Shown here: positions 9,022 to 18,037 of the stretch, piece by piece
Layout of the letters: each line of letters begins with the position of its first letter
Numbering within the stretch: the stretch's first letter is position 1
NCBI GenBank assembly: GCA_016124895.1
Contig: WGMU01000146.1
Location: 1 to 32,973, forward strand
DNA length: 32,973 nt
Direction: 5' to 3'
DNA from: a bacterium
GTDB lineage: Bacteria; Planctomycetota; Planctomycetia; Planctomycetales; Planctomycetaceae
The notes under the pieces: model-generated
Databases searched by the model: none
Seen by the model: only the letters and a program-made list of their open reading frames with translations
What the model was told of the DNA's origin: nothing
Translations under genes and position numbers: made by a program

Positions 9022-12000
9022 ATGAAACGGACCGGATGGAGAAGGTTGCTCGGACGAGTTGTTCTCGGAACAGCCATTCTGAGCGGACTGGCAGTCAGTC
9101 AGGGTGACGCTCAGTCATCGCGGCCACATCGATTCATTGGCCGTCCGGCCGGTGAATCGACGTCAAAACCGGAAGCCGCTGCGGAACCATTTGACGCCGG
9201 GGAAGCCTCGGTCCGTCTGACCTTTTTCTCCACGGACTGGCCGACTGTCCTGCAGAAAGTCGCCGATGCCAGCGGTTCGACGCTCGTCGCCGACCGGATG
9301 CCCACCGGCAACTTTTCGCGACAGGACTTCCACAAATACAGTCGGACCGAAGCTGTCCGCATCCTTAACGAGGAACTCGTCAAGAAGGACTATCGCCTGC
9401 TGGAGAAGGGCCGGTATCTGGTTCTGATCAATCTGCCGTCGGCCCGCCCTGAATATCGACGCCCGGTGACGGAACTCGAACCTCGCCGCGAAATGCCGTT
9501 GAAGACGACGGTCTCCGATATCGGCGCCGACGGTCGGCAGCGCACGTATCAACGCAGTTCGACAACAATCGAACCGCGGCGGCCCCAGGAATCAACGGCC
9601 GCTCAGCAGCGGCTCAACCCGACTCTGCAGCAGGTTCAACCCGCTCAGTACGAGAGCCAGGCGAGTGAACGAACCGTGCGTCGTCCCGGAGCGATTCGCC
9701 AGCTTGCGTTCCAGGATGACTCGCAGACAGACGCTGCGAAGATACAGGCCGGTGCCGAAAACGCCGAACAGAAGAAGGACGCGGCTGACGCACAGAAGAA
9801 TACGGACCGAGACAACGAACTGATTCGTCAGACCTTTGTCCCTCAGCAGCGCACGGCCCGGTATATCTCCTCGACGCTCTACAAGGCGTTCCAGGAACGA
9901 GCGGACATAGTCGATGAAGGCCCGGACGGTCTGCCGGCCATGCAGGTCTTTACGACTCCGAAAAGTGACGATCCGCAGAAACCGCGAGCCATCATCTTCG
10001 TCATGGGCGTCGATGTGCAGCGCAACCAGTTGCTGGTCGAAGGTCCGCGCATCCAGGTGGAACGAGTCGTCCGGCTGCTGCAGCGGCTGGACATGGCAGC
10101 TCAGGAAGACGACGAATCGACGCGTGTTGTCGCGACAGGGAAAGGCGCTGGCGACGTCGCCGCCAACCTGAAGCCGGCCGTTAATCGCATGGCCTCCCAG
10201 AATGACGGCGGAACTCAACCACAGACGGCGGTCGACCGCCAGGACGGTGCCGGCAACCAGCTTCCCGATCTGATCGGTGGCATCCGCGGCGAGGTCTCGA
10301 TCGAAGCGATGGACGATCTCGGCGTGCTGATTCTGCGAGGCAACCAGTCGGACGTCGACGCCGTGATGGCGATCATCAATCAGATTGAATCACTCAGCGC
10401 CGCCGCGGCTCCGGACATTCATCTGCGGATGCTCGAAAACATTGATGGCCAGGCTCTGGCGGAACTGCTGACGACCGTTTACACGCAGCTCAACGAAGCC
10501 CGCGGACAGACGCAGCAGCAGCAGGGACAACTGGCGATCTTCGCCGTCGGACGTCCGAACGCGGTCCTGATCATGGCTCCGACACAGGACCTCGAATCAA
10601 TCCTCAAGCTGATCGACGAACTCGACAAGCCGGTCGAACCACAGACTTCGTTCGCAGTCTTTCGGATCAGGCACGGCATCGCCTCACTGATCGAGACGAA
10701 ACTCGAAGACTTCTACAGCCGGCAGAGTGGAGCCGGCGGGACCACGACAACTGAACGGCCAGGACTGTCAACCCGCATCAAAATCGTGACTGACGCCCGG
10801 ACGAACTCGCTGATCGTGCTGGCTCAGCCCAACGATCTGAAAGAAGTCGAGCGACTGATCAGCGAGCTGGACTCTCACGAATCCGGCGCCGTCAATCAGG
10901 TCGAGGTGTTTGAACTGCGACACGCTGTTGCCGAGGAACTCGCCGCCACGATTTCGACAATCATTCAGAGCGTGCTCAATCCACCAACGCTCGGACAGGG
11001 ACAGATCACGCAGGCGTTTCTGGGAGTCGGTGGCGGGACGGGTTCCCAGGAACTCCGCGACGTCCGCTCCGCCGTGCTGGAATATCTGGTCAGCGACGGC
11101 GAGCAGATGCGGAAAGTGCGTTCGGGCATTCTGTCCGACATTCGCGTCACTGGTGACCCGCGATCCAACACGATCATCGTCGCCGCGCCCGCGGAAAGCA
11201 TGGAACTGATGGCAGCGATCATTAAACGCCTCGACAAACCGGCATCGAGCGTCGCCACGATCAAACACTTCACACTGAAAAACGCCGACGCAACGTCGAC
11301 ATCCACTCTGCTCAACGACCTGTTCGGGAATCAGACAACGACACAGGGCAGCCAGGTCGGCGTTCAGCTTGCCGGCGCAGAAAACGCCAGCAGCGTCATT
11401 CCGCTGCGTTTTTCGGTCGACGTCCGGACAAACAGCATCGTCGCGATTGGAACGGCCGAGGCACTGGAAGTTGTGGAAGCGCTGCTGTTCCGCCTTGATG
11501 ACAGCGACATCCGCCAGCGGCAGACAACAATCATTCGCATGAAGAATGCGCCGGCGACAGACATCGCAACCGCAGTGACAACGTTCCTGCAGCAGCAGTC
11601 CGACCTGCTGCAAAGCCAGCAGAATCTGATCAGCGCATTCGAGTTCGTCGACCAGCAGGTCATCATTCAGGCTGAGCCGTACACGAACAGCCTGCTGATC
11701 AGCGCGACGCCGCGCTACTTCGAGCAGATTCGCGAGATGGTGCTGAAACTCGACGCAGAACTGCCGCAGGTCGTTATCCAGACGCTGCTGGTTGAAGTGA
11801 CGCTCGAAGACTCCGACCAGTTCGGTATTGAACTGGGGCTGCAGGACAGCATCCTGTTCAATCGCGGCATGACGGGGATATCGCCCGGCAGTCCCGGATT
11901 CGATTTCAACAGTAACGGGCTGCCGAACACCAGCACTGCGACAGCCGGTAACGTCGCCGGGCAGGCGATCTCGACCTTTGGCGTCGGCCGCATGAATACC

Positions 12001-12981
12001 GACGGAATCGGCGGTCTGGTTCTCTCGGCGGGATCGGAATCGGTCAGCGTTCTGCTGCGGGCACTCGCGCTGCAGCGTAACCTTGAGATCCTGAGCCGAC
12101 CGCAAATCCGCACGCTCGATAACCGGCCGGCTTTGATCCGCATGGTGACCGAACAGGGCCGAGTGAACGGCTTCCAGACCAACAGTACCAACGGGTCGTT
12201 CCAGCCACTCGTCGAACAGGCCGAGGCGGGAATCATCCTCAGCGTGACGCCGACGATCAGCCCGGACGGCAACATCCTGATCAGCCTGACCGCGGAGAAA
12301 AGCCAGTTCGATAACTCTTCTGGACCGATCCTCATTCCGGCCGGCCCGACTCAATCGGAAATCCGCTCGACGGTCAAAAATCTGACCCAGGCGGAAACCA
12401 CCGTCGTCGTCGCAGACGAGCAGACGATCGTCCTCGGCGGGCTGATCACCAGGACCGATGACCTCATCACGCGCAAAGTTCCCTGGCTGGGCGATATCCC
12501 TATGGTTGGAAGCGCGTTCCGCTATGACCAGCGATCGTATCGCAGAACAGAACTGCTGATCTTCCTGACGCCGCGCATCATCAAGGGTGACGAGTACAAC
12601 GAAACCAACAAACAGATCGAAGCGTCGCGCATGCACTTTACGGAGTCTTCAGCCGAAGAGATCCACGGGCCGCTGTATGGCATCCCGGCGCAAACCGGCG
12701 GATGGAAGATCGAAACAGAAACGACGATTCCTCCAGCGGGTGCTTACCAGTCGACAGATCCGCAACTGCCCATGCCCATGCCGGTCCCTGGCCTCGAGGG
12801 TCAGCCAATGAGCCAGGCCTTTCCGATGACACCGGCCAGCCAGCGGTTTGCCGATACATCTGGTGAATCGAGCGTCCAGCAGGCCGGCTACACACGGAGT
12901 GAGCTGGTCAATCAGTCGCAGCCCGCCAGACAGCAACCCGCTCAAAGAGAATCGCGGTATTCGCTGGCACGGGGACAGTAA
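9022..12981 (+). CDS. Secretin-type outer-membrane channel with seven N-modules
   Basis: Secretins are the outer-membrane gates of type II/III secretion and type IV pili. The 1319-residue protein starts MKRTGWRRLLGRVVLGTAIL, a signal peptide ending near GDAQS. An N0/STN-like domain lies at about 50-130, followed by a Gln/Arg-rich linker. Then come seven repeated KH-like N-modules whose hallmark strands begin near residues 334, 432, 510, 592, 713, 801 and 887; examples are RTNSLIVLAQPNDLKEVERL and YTNSLLISATPRYFEQIREM. The secretin core runs from about 914 (VVIQTLLVEVTLEDSDQFGI) to about 1188, with the hallmark VPWLGDIPMVGSAF and ELLIFLTPRII. A Pro/Gln-rich tail of about 130 residues ends the protein. 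The ATG at 9022 follows GGAGG at 9007-9011. A lipoprotein gene follows 74 nt later. No other secretion gene is in the window. Confidence 0.93.
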   Translation: MKRTGWRRLLGRVVLGTAILSGLAVSQGDAQSSRPHRFIGRPAGESTSKPEAAAEPFDAGEASVRLTFFSTDWPTVLQKVADASGSTLVADRMPTGNFSRQDFHKYSRTEAVRILNEELVKKDYRLLEKGRYLVLINLPSARPEYRRPVTELEPRREMPLKTTVSDIGADGRQRTYQRSSTTIEPRRPQESTAAQQRLNPTLQQVQPAQYESQASERTVRRPGAIRQLAFQDDSQTDAAKIQAGAENAEQKKDAADAQKNTDRDNELIRQTFVPQQRTARYISSTLYKAFQERADIVDEGPDGLPAMQVFTTPKSDDPQKPRAIIFVMGVDVQRNQLLVEGPRIQVERVVRLLQRLDMAAQEDDESTRVVATGKGAGDVAANLKPAVNRMASQNDGGTQPQTAVDRQDGAGNQLPDLIGGIRGEVSIEAMDDLGVLILRGNQSDVDAVMAIINQIESLSAAAAPDIHLRMLENIDGQALAELLTTVYTQLNEARGQTQQQQGQLAIFAVGRPNAVLIMAPTQDLESILKLIDELDKPVEPQTSFAVFRIRHGIASLIETKLEDFYSRQSGAGGTTTTERPGLSTRIKIVTDARTNSLIVLAQPNDLKEVERLISELDSHESGAVNQVEVFELRHAVAEELAATISTIIQSVLNPPTLGQGQITQAFLGVGGGTGSQELRDVRSAVLEYLVSDGEQMRKVRSGILSDIRVTGDPRSNTIIVAAPAESMELMAAIIKRLDKPASSVATIKHFTLKNADATSTSTLLNDLFGNQTTTQGSQVGVQLAGAENASSVIPLRFSVDVRTNSIVAIGTAEALEVVEALLFRLDDSDIRQRQTTIIRMKNAPATDIATAVTTFLQQQSDLLQSQQNLISAFEFVDQQVIIQAEPYTNSLLISATPRYFEQIREMVLKLDAELPQVVIQTLLVEVTLEDSDQFGIELGLQDSILFNRGMTGISPGSPGFDFNSNGLPNTSTATAGNVAGQAISTFGVGRMNTDGIGGLVLSAGSESVSVLLRALALQRNLEILSRPQIRTLDNRPALIRMVTEQGRVNGFQTNSTNGSFQPLVEQAEAGIILSVTPTISPDGNILISLTAEKSQFDNSSGPILIPAGPTQSEIRSTVKNLTQAETTVVVADEQTIVLGGLITRTDDLITRKVPWLGDIPMVGSAFRYDQRSYRRTELLIFLTPRIIKGDEYNETNKQIEASRMHFTESSAEEIHGPLYGIPAQTGGWKIETETTIPPAGAYQSTDPQLPMPMPVPGLEGQPMSQAFPMTPASQRFADTSGESSVQQAGYTRSELVNQSQPARQQPAQRESRYSLARGQ

Positions 12982-13055
12982 CGAAGGACCAACCGGGTCT
13001 CAGTCGGCGTGGACGACTTGAAACTGCAGGACTGCCTCACAGGGAGGTGACGCGA

Positions 13056-13871
13056 ATGACTCGCAAACCAGCATTGACAATCGTCACTTTACTGCTGGCC
13101 GCCGGGCTGGCTGGCTGCTCAACAGTCGAAATCCCCCGCCACAAATCGATGCCGCAGGCCGATGCAAAACATCCCGCGGTCCGGTGTCTGTGTCTCTGGC
13201 AGCAGGGAGAAGGTCAGACAGCGACGGGGCAGTCCGCCCGTGGATTTGGTGGTCAGGTTTATTTCTTCACCGCGGAAAAAGAAATGCCCGTCGCGGTCGA
13301 AGGCGACGTTCACGTGTTTCTGTTCGACGATTACGGCACACCCGACGAGCAGGCTCGACCGATTTCCGAACAACACTTTACGCCGTTTGAGTGGAAGGCC
13401 CTGCTGCACGAATCTCAGTTTGGCCCGGTCTACAGTTTCTTCGTCCCTTATCCACGGACTGGGGATTACGAAGCCAACTGCTCTATTCGCGTTCGACTGA
13501 CTCGGCCGGACGGCTCGCGCCTGTTTTCCGAATTGACTCCGGTCAAGCTGGTTGGAACACCGCGACCAGACCAGGTGGTTCAGCAGCAGCCACTCGATCG
13601 CCGCCGGGAGCAGCAGTGGACTGCAGACGTCACTGGAGAGAACGACGGGAGTTCCCTGCGCAGTACAACCATCGGTGTCCGCCAGGATGGCCGCTTCGTC
13701 GCTGCACTCGATCCCTCGCGGTCAACTGAAAATGCAACGAAAACCCCAGCAATGACAGGCGAAAACGCAGCGACCTCGACATCGCAGGAACTCGATCCGG
13801 AGCAGGAAGCTCGAATCCGCTACTATGAAGAAAAACTGAAGTCGCTGATGAAGCAGCGAGTGGGCGAATAA
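13056..13871 (+). CDS. Lipoprotein encoded next to the secretin
   Basis: The 271-residue product starts MTRKPALTIVTLLLAAGLAGCS, a lipoprotein signal with lipobox LAGC and the lipidated cysteine at residue 21. The mature part has a beta-rich look (VYFFTAEKEMPVAVEGDVHVFLFDDYG, then TPFEWKALLHESQFGPVYSFFVPY). It then has a polar low-complexity region and ends in a short charged helix (EARIRYYEEKLKSLMKQ). I do not recognise the family. The start is the ATG at 13056 behind AGGGAGGT at 13041-13048; a GTG at 13047 lies inside that site. The gene follows the secretin gene by 74 nt in the same direction, which suggests cotranscription and a role with that channel, for example as a pilotin-like factor. 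That role is inference. Confidence 0.85.
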   Translation: MTRKPALTIVTLLLAAGLAGCSTVEIPRHKSMPQADAKHPAVRCLCLWQQGEGQTATGQSARGFGGQVYFFTAEKEMPVAVEGDVHVFLFDDYGTPDEQARPISEQHFTPFEWKALLHESQFGPVYSFFVPYPRTGDYEANCSIRVRLTRPDGSRLFSELTPVKLVGTPRPDQVVQQQPLDRRREQQWTADVTGENDGSSLRSTTIGVRQDGRFVAALDPSRSTENATKTPAMTGENAATSTSQELDPEQEARIRYYEEKLKSLMKQRVGE

Positions 13872-14028
13872 TAAATCCCCAAAGCCACAGCGTGCGACCT
13901 GAGCCCGCTTGCAACCGGCCAGTTGCGACTGAGCAGCAGGACCACGTGACGCAGCGACACGCAGTCACCAGCTCAACGCCGCGTGTTTGAGCATCGACAG
14001 TGACGCGCCGTCATTGCTCGCAGCATTC

Positions 14029-14238
14029 TCACAAGTTGTAAGACAGCAGCCACAGCACAACGAGCACGCAAGCCATGAAGCCAGTGATCGTTCCGAACAG
14101 CCGCACCGCGCGACGGATAATCCGCTCTGGCAGTTCGTAGCGACTGGCGCTGTAGACCAGACTGATGGCCGCCGCCAGAGGAATGACGTACCAGGTGGTC
14201 CCGCCCGCGACAGCCAGAATCGGCAGCAGATTGCTCAT
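14029..14238 (-). CDS. Small two-helix membrane protein
   Basis: The 69-residue product has a first hydrophobic span at about 13-30 (GTTWYVIPLAAAISLVYS), a basic loop SRYELPERIIRRAVRLF, and a second helix at about 50-67 (TITGFMACVLVVLWLLSY). The ATG at 14238 is preceded by AGGCGAGA, and the upstream gene on the same strand ends only 17 nt before it, so the pair is probably one operon. I recognise the pattern as a small conserved planctomycete membrane protein but know no function. The clean helix-loop-helix layout and the tight spacing argue that it is real despite its size. Confidence 0.78.
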   Translation of the reverse strand: MSNLLPILAVAGGTTWYVIPLAAAISLVYSASRYELPERIIRRAVRLFGTITGFMACVLVVLWLLSYNL

Positions 14239-14255
14239 GGGTTCGATCTCGCCTG

Positions 14256-15239
14256 TCAGACGTTAGCAGGTGCCGTTGCCGGCTGGTCGGAAGCCGCTGA
14301 AGCGGACGAACTCCTGGCTTCCGCAGAATCGGACGCCTCGCCATCTTCCTCGTCGCCATACCCGTACGCTGGCCCCTGAGCCGCATCCCAGACAGCCAGC
14401 AGATTCAGCAGGCCGGCGATCCATGTGTAGACAAGTGCCAGCTCGTACTGCTTGCCGAGTTTGCCATTCAGATACTGCATGGCTTCGTCAGTCAATGGCA
14501 CCTCGAAATGATTGACCCACGAGCGGGGAATCGTGCCCTCGATCATACCGGCATCCGAGAATGGGTCCGTCGCCTCGACAACCCGGCAGTAAAAACGTCG
14601 CCGGTCAGCCGAGAACTCCTGAGCAACGGGCTTCTCATCAAGCTGCGACAACGTGACATTATCGAGCCCGCAGATACGCGGTCCGAGATCCAGCTCCCCA
14701 CTGCTCTGCGTGCCGAGAATCTTCAGCTCGACTGTTTTCCCGTTCTCCAGAGTGCCCGTCAGCGTCCCGTCAAACTGCTGCGAGAGTCCGTACTCGCCGA
14801 CTCGCCGCTCCCCGACAAGATGCCCGGTCACCATGCTGTGTCCCAGCGTTGTGTGCATCAGCCTGCCGGTGAATTCTGTATCGATCGACTCCAGCAGAGC
14901 ATTCGGTTCGCGTTCGCTGCGGTCGCTGCCAGCCGTCTGAGATTCATACCGCAGGTACTGCAGCGCGGCCGGGAGCGCCGGCGCGCCGACTCCCACTTGA
15001 GCGAGATATCCCAGCGTCTTCTGGCGAGTCTCACCCGGTCGGGACTTGCCATCCCAGCGCAGATGCACGGCTTTAGCTTCGCCGAGCGAACAGCCCCAGA
15101 AGAAAACACCCAGCACGCAAACGAAGTAGATCACTGCCTTGAAAAACCGCCGCTGATACAGGTGCCCGGCCCCTGGCATCAGAAAGGCAAGCGCGGCAGC
15201 GACAATCGGGTTTCGCAGAGGTACGCGAGGATCGGTCAT
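14256..15239 (-). CDS. DUF6677-like membrane protein
   Basis: The 327-residue protein begins with a TM2-like segment: NPIVAAALAFLMPGAGHLYQ, then RRFFKAVIYFVCVLGVFFWG, giving two N-terminal helices joined by the PGAGHLYQRR turn. A soluble middle domain of about 200 residues follows. A C-terminal helix comes next (LALVYTWIAGLLNLLAVW), ending in an acidic and Ser/Ala-rich tail. From memory this matches the DUF6677 family of planctomycetes; the function is not known. I placed the start at the ATG at 15239 because it puts the helix at the N-terminus; an ATG 27 nt upstream is possible and no strong Shine-Dalgarno decides. It is the first gene of a two-gene minus-strand unit with the 69-residue membrane protein. 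Confidence 0.83.
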   Translation of the reverse strand: MTDPRVPLRNPIVAAALAFLMPGAGHLYQRRFFKAVIYFVCVLGVFFWGCSLGEAKAVHLRWDGKSRPGETRQKTLGYLAQVGVGAPALPAALQYLRYESQTAGSDRSEREPNALLESIDTEFTGRLMHTTLGHSMVTGHLVGERRVGEYGLSQQFDGTLTGTLENGKTVELKILGTQSSGELDLGPRICGLDNVTLSQLDEKPVAQEFSADRRRFYCRVVEATDPFSDAGMIEGTIPRSWVNHFEVPLTDEAMQYLNGKLGKQYELALVYTWIAGLLNLLAVWDAAQGPAYGYGDEEDGEASDSAEARSSSASAASDQPATAPANV

Positions 15240-15960
15240 AAGATATCCGCAGATCCGAGCAGTCAACCGGCGTCTGAAATGTATTCAGGTGACCGGCCGT
15301 GTATGAGAAGTCTGAATTCAGCCACTGCTTCTGTTCCGTGGCGGCTGATGCAGGATCGGGGATTCTAAGGACCGATGTTGGACTGAGGCCACCCCGGCCG
15401 ATCGCGTCAATTCCAACCGCCGAAGCCGACAACAGGAACTCAAGTCCGCGAATGACCACCTGGAATCTGAAATCCGTAACCGTCTGACAGATTCTGCCAG
15501 TTTTTCCGTTGAGACCGCCTGCGGTTTCGCGTCACCGGTCCGGAATCTTCGATCTTCCACACACCAGCGGCTGCAGCTCGTTACTCCCGCAGTCCACCTC
15601 TGAAACCAGCATCCGGCCAATCGGGCTCGCAGGTCAGGTCAGGTCAGCGTGAGTGAACGTTCCGAAGCCGTAACTGTGGAAGATTCAAGCGGTTCTGACT
15701 GACAAACCGCTCCGAAGTTGACAGTCGCAACGACGGTCGTCTGCGGTTCGGCCCGAATCAGTCGAAAGTGCTTGACCGTGGTTTTCACGCGGCTGATCCT
15801 GAGTCACACTGTTCGCGGAAGAATTTCTCCCGACTGGGAGATGACTGATTTCTGCAGTTCGGCGGTTATACCTGAGCTGTCATGTGCCAGTTTCAAACCT
15901 GACGATGACCGACCTGATGCGGCTTCGTCCCGACGCACCGGCCCCCCGAGGAGAAGCGGA
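15240..15960. other. Long divergent intergenic region
   Basis: This 721-nt stretch lies between the divergent DUF6677-like and DUF1598-like genes and should carry promoters for both. Short open frames on both strands have no helix, motif or ribosome-binding support and look like noise. I see a short tandem repeat, three copies of AGGTC at 15631-15645, and a TTGACA hexamer at 15718-15723 with no matching -10 box. The GAGGAG at 15948-15953 is the ribosome-binding site of the next gene. Confidence 0.55.
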
Positions 15961-17721
15961 ATGCAGATCCGAATGACTTTCTGTCGAACCAGGATGTTCC
16001 GACGCGTTTCAACCGTTCTGACGCTGGCACTGACACTCGGTATCGCGAGTCATTCCGCCGCAACGGACACGCCGAGTGCCGAACAGCTCCGAGCCGAAGT
16101 CGACGGGCACCTCGAATTCGGAGAGTTCGAGCGTGCTACGATGCTCGCTCGCCAGGTCGACGACGAACTGACGCAGTCGCAACTGCTTGGACTGGTTGCT
16201 GATGCTCAGATGAAAGCTGGCGAGTTTGATGCGGCACTCGGTTCGATCCGCACGATGCCTGACTACCAGGAACGACAGATTGCCAGTTCTCAATTCAGCC
16301 GCCAGCAGGCTCTGGCTGGTGGGCCTCAGGCCGACTTCGAGTCGCTGATCATGCTCATCCAGTCCGAAACAAACGGCATGTGGGAAGAAGTCGACGGGAC
16401 CGGCGGAACCATTACTGAGTTTGAACAGGGTGTCCGCGTCGAGCCGTCCGGCGTGCTCCACAAACTGACTTCGCAGGAACATACCGGTCGACTGGAAGAA
16501 CTCGGCATCCGCGCCCGCGAAGCACTGCTCAATGGCGAGATGGCCAATGTCGCCGACCTGCGAGTGGTCTCGCTGACCCGGCTCGAGCAGGCGGTCGCCA
16601 AACGTCAGAGCGAAGGTCGAGCCCCAACAGTCTCGATGCGGCTGCTCGGCGGTCTGACGAAAATTGAAAACGTGTTTGTCTATCCGGAAGATGGCGAGAT
16701 CGTCCTCGCCGGACCCGCCGAACCCTGGAAGTACAATGCGAATGGTGTCGCTGTCGGAGAAGTCAGCGGACGCCCCGTCCTGCAGCTCGACGACTTCGTC
16801 ACGATCCTCCGAGCCTTCTCGGCGAACCGTCAGAAGTTCTTTTCGTGCTCGATCAATCCCCGGCAGGAGGGGCTCAAGCGACTGAAGGATTACGTCACTC
16901 AAACGAGTGGCCGGCCACTGAGCCCCGGTCGCGTCAGGAGCTGGACGAATACGCTGCAGGAGAAGCTGGGGATGCAGGACATCGTCTATGCCGGAATCGA
17001 TCCGGAATCACGCGTCGCCCGCGTCATCATCGAAGCCGATTACCGGATGAAGCTGATCGGGATCGGCAAGTACGACTTCGCCAGTGGCGTCAAAATCCCC
17101 AGCATCTTCGACCTGATGACGCCGCAGGAACAACAGGCATCGAAACTCGACGCACTCCGCTGGTGGCTGACGATGAAGTACGATGCCGTGTTGCATACGG
17201 CCGACGAAAACGGCTTCGAGTTCGTGGGCTCGTCAGTGCTCTGCCAGTCCGAGAATCAGTTGCTGAACGACCTTGGCCAGCAGGTCCAGACGGGCAAGTC
17301 AGAAGGCTCGAACCTGACCTTCGCCGAGAAGTTCACGCAGCAGTACGCTGAGCTGGCGAAGCAGGATGTCGTCTTTGCCGATCTGCAGAACGTCTTTGAC
17401 CTCGCTCTGGTCGCCGCGATTCTGCATCACGAAGGTGCTGCCGAGCGGGCGGGCTGGAACTTCGGCTCATTCAGCAACGATGGGGCCTACCTGACCGCTC
17501 AGTACAACGCTCCGACTGAAGTGAATTCGGTCGTCAATCATCGCGTCTTCCGTGGTCGCGACATTGTCGTACAGGTCGCCGGCGGCGTCCGGGCTGACCT
17601 GTCGGCGGTGCTTGACAACGACGCTGTCACGCGGACAGCCGTCCGTATGATCGCCAGTGCCGAGAAGGTCCGTGGCGACGATAACCTCAGCGATCGCCGC
17701 TGGTGGTGGGACGCAAAGTAA
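15961..17721 (+). CDS. DUF1598-like exported protein
   Basis: The 586-residue product begins with an arginine-rich signal peptide (FRRVSTVLTLALTLGIASHSAA). A helical, TPR-like segment follows at about 45-110 (repeated leucines and alanines around FGEFERATMLARQV and QMKAGEFDAALGSI). A large domain comes next, containing DIVYAGIDPESRVARVIIEADYRMKLIGIG in two adjoining pieces, which I associate from memory with planctomycete DUF1598 proteins. No enzymatic motif is visible. The ATG at 15961 follows GAGGAG by 7 nt; an ATG four codons later is an alternative. A strong intrinsic terminator 33 nt after the stop shows that this gene ends its transcript. It is probably periplasmic. Function unknown. 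Confidence 0.86.
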   Translation: MQIRMTFCRTRMFRRVSTVLTLALTLGIASHSAATDTPSAEQLRAEVDGHLEFGEFERATMLARQVDDELTQSQLLGLVADAQMKAGEFDAALGSIRTMPDYQERQIASSQFSRQQALAGGPQADFESLIMLIQSETNGMWEEVDGTGGTITEFEQGVRVEPSGVLHKLTSQEHTGRLEELGIRAREALLNGEMANVADLRVVSLTRLEQAVAKRQSEGRAPTVSMRLLGGLTKIENVFVYPEDGEIVLAGPAEPWKYNANGVAVGEVSGRPVLQLDDFVTILRAFSANRQKFFSCSINPRQEGLKRLKDYVTQTSGRPLSPGRVRSWTNTLQEKLGMQDIVYAGIDPESRVARVIIEADYRMKLIGIGKYDFASGVKIPSIFDLMTPQEQQASKLDALRWWLTMKYDAVLHTADENGFEFVGSSVLCQSENQLLNDLGQQVQTGKSEGSNLTFAEKFTQQYAELAKQDVVFADLQNVFDLALVAAILHHEGAAERAGWNFGSFSNDGAYLTAQYNAPTEVNSVVNHRVFRGRDIVVQVAGGVRADLSAVLDNDAVTRTAVRMIASAEKVRGDDNLSDRRWWWDAK

Positions 17722-17754
17722 GCTGCAATCGATTCCGCATCGAACGGCCTTGAT

Positions 17755-17792
17755 CGGACGGGTTTCTCTTAAGAAGCCCGTCCGTTTACTTT
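17755..17792 (+). terminator. Intrinsic terminator after the DUF1598-like gene
   Basis: CGGACGGGTTTCT at 17755-17767 pairs with AGAAGCCCGTCCG at 17772-17784 (13 bp including one G-T pair). The loop is CTTA (17768-17771) and the tract TTTACTTTTG follows. Its position 33 nt after the stop at 17721 fits a rho-independent terminator on the plus strand. Confidence 0.9.
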
Positions 17793-17970
17793 TGCGCCGA
17801 ACACCTTGCGCACTCGACCGAATTTCGCGCTGCCGCTGACTCGTCGATTGCCTGCCCGCAAATATTTTCTCCAGCCGTCGTGGCTTACCACATCTTCGGG
17901 ATCGCTACACGCGATGCGACTGAGCGCAAATCGAGCCTGCTGTTTGATCGCTCACACACTTCCGGACTTT

Positions 17971-18000
17971 CCCCGTCGATACCCGAGACCACGGGGTATC
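17971..18000 (+). promoter_or_regulatory. Possible leader hairpins before the thioredoxin-like gene
   Basis: Two pairings compete in the same 30 nt. CCCCGT at 17971-17976 can pair with ACGGGG at 17991-17996, or GATACCC at 17978-17984 can pair with GGGTATC at 17994-18000. They cannot coexist because both use 17994-17996. The element ends 20-37 nt before the candidate start codons of the thioredoxin/YHS-like gene. Stems are short, so this could be chance. Confidence 0.25.
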
Positions 18001-18037
18001 TCTGAAGGTCCGGTTTCGCGTGCGTGAGAGAACGGCG

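Noticed and set aside
10768-12636. A 622-codon open frame on the minus strand, opposite the secretin gene
   Set aside because: It is Arg- and Asp-rich, without domains or helices, and lies wholly opposite a gene with strong secretin motifs. Long antisense frames are expected in this GC-rich codon use.
14236-14256. GGTTCGATCTC resembling a tRNA T-arm
   Set aside because: No acceptor stem, anticodon arm or CCA can be fitted around it; it is the gap between two membrane-protein genes.
15718-15723. TTGACA as a sigma-70 -35 box
   Set aside because: No -10-like hexamer occurs at a suitable distance and the site is about 240 nt from the gene start.
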